A stretch of 9,319 nt of DNA. It comes from JAHRAH01 sp051009015 (GTDB lineage: Bacteria; Pseudomonadota; Gammaproteobacteria; Tethybacterales; Persebacteraceae). Positions 1 through 5,256 of this stretch are shown here, in pieces; the stretch's first letter is position 1, and each line of letters opens with the position of its first letter. The translations under genes were made by a program, and so were the position numbers. Below the pieces are notes generated by a model that saw nothing but the letters and a program-made list of their open reading frames with translations, did no database searches and was not told the origin of the DNA. The DNA lies in the NCBI GenBank assembly GCA_051009015.1, contig JBPCWZ010000102.1, positions 1 to 9,319 of the forward strand, in the 5' to 3' direction.

Positions 1-80
1 TGGGCGGGCATCGCGGGCTTTTGCTGCTGCAGGTATTTTATGCCGCTACCGCCGTCATTGGCATTATCCGCTGGTTGTGA
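1..80 (+). CDS. C-terminal tail of an integral membrane protein (partial)
   Basis: An open frame enters from the left edge and stops at TGA 78-80. Its last residues read RGLLLLQVFYAATAVIGIIRWL, cut here only by the stop: one hydrophobic helix ending in a short Arg-Trp tail. That is how many small transporters end. The shape resembles the C-terminus of PnuC-type nicotinamide riboside transporters and related small membrane proteins, but 25 residues are not enough to assign a family. A hairpin with a T-run follows at once (92-113), which supports this as a true gene end. The next gene converges from the other strand with a gap of only 20 bp. Confidence 0.5.
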   Translation, partial: GGHRGLLLLQVFYAATAVIGIIRWL

Positions 81-91
81 TATTTTCGTGC

Positions 92-113
92 GGGCGGCGG
101 CTACCGCCCTTTT
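92..113 (+). terminator. Rho-independent terminator of the left-edge gene
   Basis: GGGCGG (92-97) pairs with CCGCCC (104-109) around a six-base loop and is followed by TTTT (110-113). It lies 11 bp after the stop of the left-edge membrane protein and overlaps the last codons of the convergent thioesterase gene, whose stop is at 101-103. The T-run is only on the + strand, so it serves the + strand gene. Confidence 0.55.
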
Positions 114-592
114 GCCCGTTCGCCGCGCAGTGTTATGACCGTGCTGGTGACGATGGCGGCGGTTTTGCCATCGGCGCGGGTTATTGTCGCGCGGTAATGT
201 GTCAGTGTTTTGCCGCTTTGCATGGGTTTGGCTTCGGCGCGCAACACGGTCTTCCATGACGGGCGGAAGTAGTTTATCTTAAGTTCCACGGTGGCAAATG
301 TTTCGCCTTCGCGCATCAGTGTGGAATGCGCCGCGCCGATGGCGGCATCGGCAAGTTCGCAAAGAAAGCCGCCGTGGATGGTGCCTTGCTGGTTGCCGTG
401 TTTGGCGGGGTCGGCGTTTGTTTCCACTATTGCTTCGCCTTCGCCGACGGCAACAAGGCAAAAGCCGAGTGTTTGCCAAATGGCGGGCGGATGGCGCATG
501 TGCGCGGCATCATCCGGCGCAAGCGTTCCGGCAAGTTGCCTGCGCATATATTCCAGCATTGGCATTTGTTTGTCGGCTGTCATCGTCATCAA
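101..592 (-). CDS. PaaI-family hotdog-fold thioesterase
   Basis: A 163-aa single-domain hotdog protein that most likely hydrolyses a small acyl-CoA in the cytoplasm. The family hallmark IHGGF is at residues 72-76, followed by CELADAAIGAA (78-88) with the conserved Asp82. Next come the ATVELKINYFRP strand (100-111) and a C-terminal strand pair ending in VTSTVITLRG. This order matches the PaaI/YbgC-like 4HBT group of about 130-160 aa. The substrate cannot be read from sequence; phenylacetyl-CoA or 4-hydroxybenzoyl-CoA-like acyl groups are known for relatives. The start is ambiguous: ATG codons at 592, 589 and 583 all lack a Shine-Dalgarno sequence, and the promoter -10 box (604-609) ends just 11 nt before ATG 592, so the leader would be very short. 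The gene is monocistronic here and divergent from nuoM. Confidence 0.85.
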   Translation of the reverse strand: MMTMTADKQMPMLEYMRRQLAGTLAPDDAAHMRHPPAIWQTLGFCLVAVGEGEAIVETNADPAKHGNQQGTIHGGFLCELADAAIGAAHSTLMREGETFATVELKINYFRPSWKTVLRAEAKPMQSGKTLTHYRATITRADGKTAAIVTSTVITLRGERAKGR

Positions 593-603
593 AATGGCAA
601 AAC

Positions 604-632
604 ATTATACCCGCAAACGCCGCCGGTGAAAA
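604..632 (-). promoter_or_regulatory. Promoter of the thioesterase gene
   Basis: On the - strand, TTTTCA (+ strand 627-632) and TATAAT (+ strand 604-609) are separated by exactly 17 bp. The -10 is preceded by GCGGG, a context repeated at other promoters here. Transcription would start near 597, about 5 nt before ATG 592. The -35 hexamer falls inside the loop of the hairpin at 620-644. Confidence 0.55.
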
Positions 633-644
633 CGGCGGGTTTTT
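620..644 (+). terminator. Hairpin with T-run facing nuoM
   Basis: CCGCCG (620-625) pairs perfectly with CGGCGG (633-638) around a seven-base loop, followed by G and TTTTT (640-644). It has the form of a + strand intrinsic terminator, yet no + strand gene ends here. It sits between the divergent thioesterase and nuoM, so it could stop antisense transcription running through the thioesterase before it reaches nuoM. The alternative is chance in a region rich in GGCGG. Confidence 0.45.
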
Positions 645-660
645 GCGGCGGCGGGAGTGA

Positions 661-666
661 TAGAAT
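661..666 (+). promoter_or_regulatory. Possible -10 box for nuoM
   Basis: TAGAAT matches TATAAT at five of six bases and lies 22 bp before GTG 689. No convincing -35 is visible; a T-rich stretch (640-645) sits at roughly the right place with a short spacer. It lies downstream of the terminator-like hairpin, as a nuoM promoter should. Confidence 0.3.
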
Positions 667-688
667 TAGCCGCATTTGGCATAAGGGT

Positions 689-2164
689 GTGAGCGGGTTG
701 TTGTCGTTGTTGATATGGCTTCCCGTTTTGGGGGGCATCGGGGTTTTGGCGCTCGGGGCGGCGCGGGTTTGCCCGTGGCGGCTCAAGGTTGTCGCCGGCG
801 GCGTTGCGCTTTTGGCGTTTTTGTTGTCGCTGCCGCTGTTTTTTGCTTTTGACAAAACGGCGGCGGGGATGCAGTTTGTTGAAGATGCGCCGTGGATAGG
901 GCGCTTTGACATTCGCTATTCGCTGGGCGCGGACGGGTTTTCGGCGCTGATGATACTGCTCAACACTTTTACCACATTGCTGGTTGTCGCCGCGTGCTGG
1001 GAGAGCGTCAAGTTTCGGGTGGCGGGATATCTGGCGGCTTTTTTGATAATGTCGGGCTTGACAACCGGCGTTTTCGCGGCGACCGATGCGGTGTTGTTTT
1101 ATGTCTTCTGGGAGGCGACTTTGATACCGCTGTTTATCGTCATCGGCGTTTGGGGCGGCGAGGGGCGGGTGTATGCGGCGGTGAAGTTTTTTCTCTACAC
1201 GCTTGCCGGCTCGCTTTTGATGCTGGTGGCGTTGTTGTATTTGTATGCCGAAGCGGGCAGTTTTGCGCTGGCGGATTTTTATGATTTGCCTTTGCCGATG
1301 TCGGCGCAAACGGCGGTATTTTTTGCCTTTCTGGCGGCGTTTGCCGTCAAAGTGCCGATGACGCCGGTGCACACATGGCTGCCGGATGCGCATGTTGAAG
1401 CGCCGACCGGCGGCTCCATCGTGCTGGCGGCGGTAATGCTGAAACTCGGCGCCTACGGCTTTTTGCGCCTGTCTTTGCCGATAGCGCCGGATGCGAGCAT
1501 GGAATATGCCGGTTTGATGATTGCCTTGTCATTGGCGGCGATAGTGTATATCGGCTTTGTCGCATTGGCGCAGGAGGATATGAAAAAACTGATAGCCTAT
1601 TCTTCCATCGCGCACATGGGTTTTGTGACTTTGGGTTTCTTTTTGTTTGACGAATGGGGGCTGGTCGGCGGCGTTTTTCAGATGCTGTCGCACGGGTTTG
1701 TATCGGGGGCGATGTTTTTTTGCGTCGGCGTGATGTACGATAGGATGCACACAAGGAAGATAAAAGATTACGGCGGCGCGGCGAATGTCATGCCGCGTTT
1801 TGCGGTGTTGTTTATGCTTTTTGCCATGGCAAATGCGGGCTTGCCGGGGACGAGCGGTTTTGTCGGCGAGGCGATGGTGATATTTTCGGCGGCGGGCAAG
1901 AGTTTGTGGCTTGCGGCGGCGGCGGCGACGGCGATGATAACCGGCGCGGCATATACCTTGTGGATGTATCGCCGCGTAATGTTCGGCGAAACGGCGAGCG
2001 ATGCGGTGCGGGCATTAAAAGATATCACCCCCCGCGAAACCGTCATATTACTGGCATTTGCGGCTTTGGTATTATTTGCCGGCTTATGGCCCCTGCCCTT
2101 CACGGATATCATAATGCCCGCAGCGGAAAACCTGCTTGCGCATGTCAAAGAAGGAAAGTTATAA
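689..2164 (+). CDS. nuoM: NADH-quinone oxidoreductase subunit M (proton-pumping membrane subunit)
   Basis: A complete NuoM of about 491 aa, an antiporter-like proton-pumping subunit in the membrane arm of respiratory complex I. Visible hallmarks are FYVFWEATLIPLFIVIGVWG with the essential helix-5 Glu (about residue 142), AFAVKVPMTPVHTWLPDAH with the pumping Lys (about 221), then EAPTGGSIVLAAVMLKLGAYG with a second Lys (about 252), LIAYSSIAHMGFV, and the NAGLPGTSGF loop. The C-terminus WPLPFTDII...AENLL matches full-length relatives. The frame runs open back to 326, but that part lies antisense to the thioesterase and is not NuoM-like. GTG 689 is the likely start, since LLIWLPVLGG is the usual first helix; TTG 698 with TAAGGG about 10 nt upstream is the alternative. 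The neighbours are a thioesterase and an Mrr nuclease rather than nuoL and nuoN, so the gene is detached from any nuo operon in this window. Confidence 0.95.
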   Translation: MSGLLSLLIWLPVLGGIGVLALGAARVCPWRLKVVAGGVALLAFLLSLPLFFAFDKTAAGMQFVEDAPWIGRFDIRYSLGADGFSALMILLNTFTTLLVVAACWESVKFRVAGYLAAFLIMSGLTTGVFAATDAVLFYVFWEATLIPLFIVIGVWGGEGRVYAAVKFFLYTLAGSLLMLVALLYLYAEAGSFALADFYDLPLPMSAQTAVFFAFLAAFAVKVPMTPVHTWLPDAHVEAPTGGSIVLAAVMLKLGAYGFLRLSLPIAPDASMEYAGLMIALSLAAIVYIGFVALAQEDMKKLIAYSSIAHMGFVTLGFFLFDEWGLVGGVFQMLSHGFVSGAMFFCVGVMYDRMHTRKIKDYGGAANVMPRFAVLFMLFAMANAGLPGTSGFVGEAMVIFSAAGKSLWLAAAAATAMITGAAYTLWMYRRVMFGETASDAVRALKDITPRETVILLAFAALVLFAGLWPLPFTDIIMPAAENLLAHVKEGKL

Positions 2165-2173
2165 CTTTGCGAT

Positions 2174-2200
2174 TTGATACACGCCCTTTGTGAGTATAAT
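2174..2200 (+). promoter_or_regulatory. Promoter of the mrr-like gene
   Basis: TTGATA (2174-2179, five of six matches to the -35 consensus) and a perfect TATAAT (2195-2200) are separated by 15 bp, shorter than the usual 17. A short spacer often means a weak or regulated promoter. Transcription would begin near 2207, giving a leader of about 45 nt with a good ribosome binding site. The -10 lies inside a CRP-type palindrome. Confidence 0.5.
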
Positions 2201-2204
2201 CACA
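2189..2204. promoter_or_regulatory. CRP/FNR-family consensus palindrome over the -10 box
   Basis: TGTGA, six bases, TCACA: both half-sites match the E. coli CRP core exactly, with the correct 6-bp spacer. The spacer and right arm contain the TATAAT of the mrr promoter, so a bound regulator would block polymerase and repress. CRP activator sites normally lie at -41 or further upstream. Whether this organism has CRP or another family member with the same site (Vfr, for example) is unknown. Confidence 0.55.
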
Positions 2205-2251
2205 CTGGCGGCGGATAATCTGCTATCAAATGTTAACGAAGAGGATTCAAA

Positions 2252-3202
2252 ATGGCAAAAACGAAAAATTCATGGACTGATGCCCTCCTTTGGGGTGCTG
2301 TGCGTTTTCTGTGCAGTACTCGTAGCGCGCCTTTTCATCAAGTGCGCGACCACTTGGACAAGCACATGGGCAACCACATCCCGCCCAATAAACGCGGACA
2401 CTACCCCAGTAATCCTCGGGAGCAGAAGTGGGCTATTGACCTGCTCGCTGCCGTGCGGAGTTTTGTTGACGCCGGGTTTTTGATACGCGAAGGGCGCGTA
2501 TGGAGCATTACGCCTCTTGGCATTGCCGAAATGGAAGGGCAAGGGGCATCCGTTGCCCGAAAGCCACACGATGCTTCCGTTAACAAACATAAACCGGAAG
2601 CGGAGACAACCGGGCGGATGGAGGCGTCCGTGAAGCAGGCAAGCGATAACCAATCGCCGGAAGGCGGGAGGGACGATAATGACGGCGATATCCCCGCCGT
2701 CCAGATGGCGAAAGAACGCAACAAGGCTATCTTCCGTATTGAGAGATACATTAAATCAATGGACCCGTTTGCTTTTCAAGAATTGGTTGCGGCATTGCTT
2801 CGCGGAATGGGCTATTATGTCCGCGAAGTATCGCCACGGAACACAGCGGACGGTGGCATTGATATTGTCGCCTATCAGGGCGGCGATGTGCTTGGCGCAA
2901 AAACGCCGCGCATTAAGGCGCAAGTCAAGCGACAGCAAAACACAACTGGCGAGCCGGAATTGCGGGAACTGCTTGGCGTGATGACCGATGGCGATATTGG
3001 CGTTTTTATCTCCACCGGCGGCTTTGCCCGCGGTTGCCCCAAGTTTGCCAAACAGCAACCCCGGCAGTTGGAGTTGATTCACATGTCTCGCTTTATTGAG
3101 TTGTGGCGCGACAACTACGGCAAATTGAGCGACGAGGATAAATCATTGTTGCCGTTGCAGCCGATATATTTCCTTGACGAGGAAAGGGTCAAGCACTCAT
3201 AA
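2252..3202 (+). CDS. Mrr-type restriction endonuclease (modification-dependent)
   Basis: A 316-aa protein with the two-domain Mrr layout. Residues 7-94 form an Mrr_N winged helix, ending in AVRSFVDAGFLIREGRVWSI and TPLGIAEM. Residues 95-155 are a polar, probably disordered linker. Residues 170-290 form the Mrr_cat PD-(D/E)xK nuclease. FQELVAALLRGMGY (175-188) starts the fold. GGID with Asp204 and AQVK with Gln224 and Lys226 supply the active site (QxK is normal for this family). VFISTGGFARG and LIHMSRFIELW complete the core. Relatives cut DNA carrying foreign methylation; the target of this one is unknown. ATG 2252 has GAGGA 6 nt upstream. No methyltransferase or partner gene is adjacent. Codon use looks somewhat less GCG/GGC-driven than its neighbours, with more CTT and CTC leucines, which would suit horizontal gain. 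Confidence 0.88.
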   Translation: MAKTKNSWTDALLWGAVRFLCSTRSAPFHQVRDHLDKHMGNHIPPNKRGHYPSNPREQKWAIDLLAAVRSFVDAGFLIREGRVWSITPLGIAEMEGQGASVARKPHDASVNKHKPEAETTGRMEASVKQASDNQSPEGGRDDNDGDIPAVQMAKERNKAIFRIERYIKSMDPFAFQELVAALLRGMGYYVREVSPRNTADGGIDIVAYQGGDVLGAKTPRIKAQVKRQQNTTGEPELRELLGVMTDGDIGVFISTGGFARGCPKFAKQQPRQLELIHMSRFIELWRDNYGKLSDEDKSLLPLQPIYFLDEERVKHS

Positions 3203-3247
3203 TCAAAACCCTGAAAGGGCGGCGGGAATGGCGAATGTTAGAGGGGG

Positions 3248-3253
3248 TATAAT
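3248..3253 (+). promoter_or_regulatory. -10 box of the DUF2182-DUF1326 operon
   Basis: A perfect TATAAT preceded by GGGGG, 13 nt before ATG 3267. No clear -35 is visible. Because it lies downstream of ATG 3228, it argues against that codon as the start of the DUF2182 gene. Confidence 0.4.
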
Positions 3254-3266
3254 CGCTTTGGCGTTT

Positions 3267-4061
3267 ATGTTGGAAAGAATGCGGAGTTATGCGGGCGGTG
3301 CGGAAGTGCGCGATGTTGCGGCGGGCGGGCTGGTGTCGGCTTTGGCGGTTTTGGCGGTTGTCGGGTTTGGTGTTTTTTGCTGGTGGCTGACGGCGGTAAT
3401 GGCGGCGGATTTTTATGACGGCGGCATGACATCATCGGCGGGCGGCGGGTTAATGTCGTCATTTGGTGCGATATTTGTTATGTGGGCGGTGATGATGGCG
3501 GCGATGATGATTCCGTCTTTTTTGCCGTCTCTTTTGTTGTTTGCCCGATGGCAAAAAAACAAACAAGCACAACCTTCCGCGGCAGCCGGGCGGCTTTGGG
3601 CTTTGACTTTTGGCTATCTTGCCGCGTGGGCTGGTTTCAGTTTTGCCGCGGCGGTTTTTCAGCATTCGGCGCAACTTAATAGCGCTTTGTTGTTGGAGCA
3701 TCCGCTGCAGCGGGCGGGGTTGTTGTTTGCGGCGGGGGTGTTTCAGTTTTCGCGTTTGAAGTTGCGTTGTTTGCGCGGCTGTCGTCATCCGGCTTTGTTT
3801 TTTGTTTTGCATTGGCGCGGCGGCGCGGGCGGGGCTTTTCGGATGGGAATGCATAACGGCGCGCTTTGTGTCGGTTGTTGCGGGCTTTTGATGGCGCTTT
3901 TGTTTGTCGGCGGCGTGATGGATATGCGCTGGATAGCCGCCCTTGCCTTGTGGGCGCTTGCCGAAAAGACGCTGCCATTCTCGGCGCGCAAAACCGCCGC
4001 TTGCGCGGGCTTGTTGCTTTTTGCCGCGGCGGCGTGGGAAGTTGCGGCGCATTATTCTTAA
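3267..4061 (+). CDS. DUF2182 family integral membrane protein, putative metal-binding
   Basis: A membrane protein of about 264 aa with roughly six hydrophobic helices. The DUF2182 signatures are plain: FVMWAVMMAAMMIPS (70-84), then LLFARWQK. Next comes LKLRCLRGCRHP (165-175) with Cys168, Cys172 and His174, then GGAFRMGMHNGALCVGCCG (188-206) with His196, Cys201, Cys204 and Cys205, and finally MALLFVGGVMDMRWIAAL and LAEKTLPF. Clustered Cys/His at helix ends explain the family note of predicted metal binding; no reaction is established. ATG 3228 and ATG 3279 are alternative starts. I chose 3267 because a TATAAT lies between 3228 and 3267 and LERM fits the family's N-terminus. No Shine-Dalgarno precedes it. 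The DUF1326 gene follows after 22 nt, a pairing I recall from other proteobacteria. Confidence 0.85.
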   Translation: MLERMRSYAGGAEVRDVAAGGLVSALAVLAVVGFGVFCWWLTAVMAADFYDGGMTSSAGGGLMSSFGAIFVMWAVMMAAMMIPSFLPSLLLFARWQKNKQAQPSAAAGRLWALTFGYLAAWAGFSFAAAVFQHSAQLNSALLLEHPLQRAGLLFAAGVFQFSRLKLRCLRGCRHPALFFVLHWRGGAGGAFRMGMHNGALCVGCCGLLMALLFVGGVMDMRWIAALALWALAEKTLPFSARKTAACAGLLLFAAAAWEVAAHYS

Positions 4062-4083
4062 ATCAAACCGAAAGGAGAAAACG

Positions 4084-4701
4084 ATGAAATGGAACATAAA
4101 AGGCGAAGTGTTGCTCAGTTGCAACTGCGATTTGTTTTGCCCGTGCGTGGTATCGCTGGGGCGGGCGCGCCCGTCTGCGGGTTATTGCCATTCGTGGTGG
4201 GGGATTAATATCGCCCAAGGCGCGGCGGATGATGAAGATATCTCCGGCTTGCGCGTTGGCATTTTGCTGGATGTGCCGGGCAAGATGGGCGAAGGCGGCT
4301 GGGCGGTTGCGCTGTATATTGACGAGCGGGCGAGCGAAAAGGCGGCGGATGCTTTGGCGCAAATCTTCACCGGCAAGGCGGGCGGGTCGCTTGGCATTTT
4401 GTCAATGCTGGTTGCCGATGTCATCGGCATCGGGCGCGCGAAGTTGAGTTTTGACAAAACCGACGACGGCTGGCGGATGGTGGCAAATGCCGACGGCAAC
4501 AAAGCCGCCGATTGCGCCATCGCCCGTTTGCCGGGCAAGCGCGAAGGCGAAGATGTGGTAATTCACAACTCGCAATATTGGGTTGCGCCGGATGTTACCG
4601 TTGCCGTCGGCAAAAAAAGCAAAGTGCGCGCTTTTGGCAGAGTATGGGATTTTTCCGGCCAATCGGCGGAATATGCCAAAGTGGATTGGCGCGGCGATTA
4701 G
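4084..4701 (+). CDS. DUF1326 family protein with CNCxxxCPC motif
   Basis: A 205-aa soluble protein with no signal peptide or membrane helix. The N-terminus carries the DUF1326 hallmark SCNCDLFCPC (Cys13, Cys15, Cys19, Cys21), followed by GYCHSWWGI with Cys35 and His36. This set of residues could bind a metal or do thiol redox chemistry; the biochemical role is unknown. The rest is an alpha/beta domain with WAVALYIDERASEKAADALAQIFTGKAGG (about 78-106) and a C-terminal IHNSQYWVAPDVTVAVG stretch typical of the family. Length is normal (about 200 aa). ATG 4084 is preceded by AAAGGAG at 4071-4077 with a 6-nt spacer, one of the best ribosome sites in the window. It is cotranscribed with the DUF2182 gene 22 nt upstream and ends at a terminator. 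Confidence 0.88.
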   Translation: MKWNIKGEVLLSCNCDLFCPCVVSLGRARPSAGYCHSWWGINIAQGAADDEDISGLRVGILLDVPGKMGEGGWAVALYIDERASEKAADALAQIFTGKAGGSLGILSMLVADVIGIGRAKLSFDKTDDGWRMVANADGNKAADCAIARLPGKREGEDVVIHNSQYWVAPDVTVAVGKKSKVRAFGRVWDFSGQSAEYAKVDWRGD

Positions 4702-4713
4702 CCGCCGCCTTTT
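4691..4713 (+). terminator. Terminator of the DUF2182-DUF1326 operon
   Basis: GCGGCG (4691-4696) pairs with CGCCGC (4703-4708) around a six-base loop, followed one base later by TTTT (4710-4713). The DUF1326 stop codon (4699-4701) lies in the loop. The T-run is on the + strand only. Confidence 0.45.
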
Positions 4714-4722
4714 GCCGCGGGG

Positions 4723-5007
4723 TTATTCCTTGCGCGCTATGTCGGCGATTTCCTGCAGGTCTTCGGACAGGTCTTTCATCGTGCCCGGCTTGTCGGCTAT
4801 TTCCGTCAGCCGCTCTTCTATGCGCTCCAGCCGGGCGTTTGTGCGCCGCGAGGCGATGATGCAGGCGGCGGCGGCGAGCAAGTCCATTCCCATCGGGTTT
4901 CGCCCGCCGTCTTGCAACTCCACGGACAACATCTGATACAAAGCGACAACTTCCTGCGCATCGGCGCGGTTTTGCCGGTTCAAATGGCTGAGGTCGGTTT
5001 TTGTCAT
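4723..5007 (-). CDS. Small conserved-looking protein of unknown function, 94 aa
   Basis: I do not recognise this family. The 94-aa product is charged and probably mostly helical. Residues 15-30 are an amphipathic helix, and 40-53 form a short hydrophobic run ending in Arg-Arg. Residues 54-72 (NARLERIEERLTEIADK) look like a short coiled coil, and the C-terminus is acidic then basic. There is no signal peptide and the hydrophobic run is too short for a confident membrane helix. It is real by its signals: GGAGGG (5014-5019) lies 6 nt before ATG 5007, the strongest Shine-Dalgarno in the window, and a TATAAT lies 26 bp upstream of the start. It is convergent with the DUF1326 gene and divergent from tRNA-Phe. 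A small coiled-coil regulator or complex subunit is possible. Confidence 0.7.
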   Translation of the reverse strand: MTKTDLSHLNRQNRADAQEVVALYQMLSVELQDGGRNPMGMDLLAAAACIIASRRTNARLERIEERLTEIADKPGTMKDLSEDLQEIADIARKE

Positions 5008-5033
5008 ATCTTACCCTCCAATGTGATATTGCG

Positions 5034-5062
5034 ATTATAATACACCCGCCGCGCCCATTAAA
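5034..5062 (-). promoter_or_regulatory. Promoter of the 94-aa protein gene
   Basis: On the - strand a perfect TATAAT (+ strand 5034-5039) lies 17 bp from TTTAAT (+ strand 5057-5062), a three-of-six -35. The overlapping + strand also reads TATAAT at 5036-5041 because ATTATAAT is nearly self-complementary. The leader would be about 20 nt and contains the strong ribosome site. Confidence 0.5.
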
Positions 5063-5097
5063 TGACGGATGACAATGCATCGGGCTTTTTTTGCGGG

Positions 5098-5103
5098 TAT
5101 AAT
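5098..5103 (+). promoter_or_regulatory. -10 box for tRNA-Phe
   Basis: A perfect TATAAT in the context GCGGGTATAAT, 54 bp before the mature tRNA 5' end, a normal leader length for processing by RNase P. A run of seven T precedes it in the spacer; no good -35 is visible. The TPR gene just after the tRNA probably shares this promoter. Confidence 0.45.
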
Positions 5104-5157
5104 TCGCCAATGCCGTTTGCCGCCGGTCAGCATTTTGATGCGCCATTTTCGCCCGGG

Positions 5158-5230
5158 GGCCAAGTAGCTCAGTCGGTAGAGCAGAGGCCTGAAAAGCCTT
5201 GTGTCGGCGGTTCAATTCCGTCCTTGGCCA
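5158..5230 (+). tRNA. tRNA-Phe (anticodon GAA)
   Basis: The 73-nt cloverleaf closes fully. The acceptor stem is GGCCAAG/CTTGGCC (seven pairs), the D arm GCTC/GAGC with AGTCGGTA loop, and the anticodon stem GAGGC/GCCTT (one G-U) with loop CTGAAAA and GAA at 5191-5193. The variable loop is GTGTC. The T arm is GGCGG/CCGTC with loop TTCAATT, and the discriminator is A73. The next bases are CAT, so CCA is not encoded and must be added by tRNA nucleotidyltransferase. The A73 and GAA anticodon agree with phenylalanine identity. Confidence 0.96.
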
Positions 5231-5256
5231 CATTCTTTTTTTCCGCCGCCGCGGGC

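Larger units (their letters stand above)
2172..2231. repeat. 8-bp inverted repeat flanking the mrr promoter
   Basis: ATTTGATA (2172-2179) and TATCAAAT (2224-2231) are perfect reverse complements 44 bp apart. The left arm contains the putative -35 and the right arm lies in the leader. The CRP-type palindrome sits between them, offset about 5 bp from the centre. It could be a two-half-site operator or chance. Confidence 0.35.

Noticed and set aside
326..688. A 121-residue N-terminal extension of NuoM
   Set aside because: The frame is open, but it runs antisense through the thioesterase gene, has no NuoM similarity, and crosses a terminator-like hairpin. The first NuoM helix begins just after 689.
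3210..3222. Hairpin CCCT-GAA-AGGG after mrr
   Set aside because: Four pairs and no T-run; too weak to call a terminator.
3174..3266. DUF2182 protein starting at TTG 3174 or ATG 3228
   Set aside because: TTG 3174 overlaps the mrr end with no family similarity. ATG 3228 lies upstream of the likely -10 box at 3248-3253; I keep it only as an alternative.
5064..5092. Terminator from GATG/CATC followed by seven T
   Set aside because: The stem is only four pairs with two A-T, and no + strand gene ends upstream; the T-run is better seen as promoter spacer.
5062..5256. TPR protein starting at ATG 5062
   Set aside because: This would translate through the whole tRNA-Phe; the resulting VAQSVEQRPEKPCVGGSIP-like peptide is the familiar artefact of reading a tRNA gene as protein.
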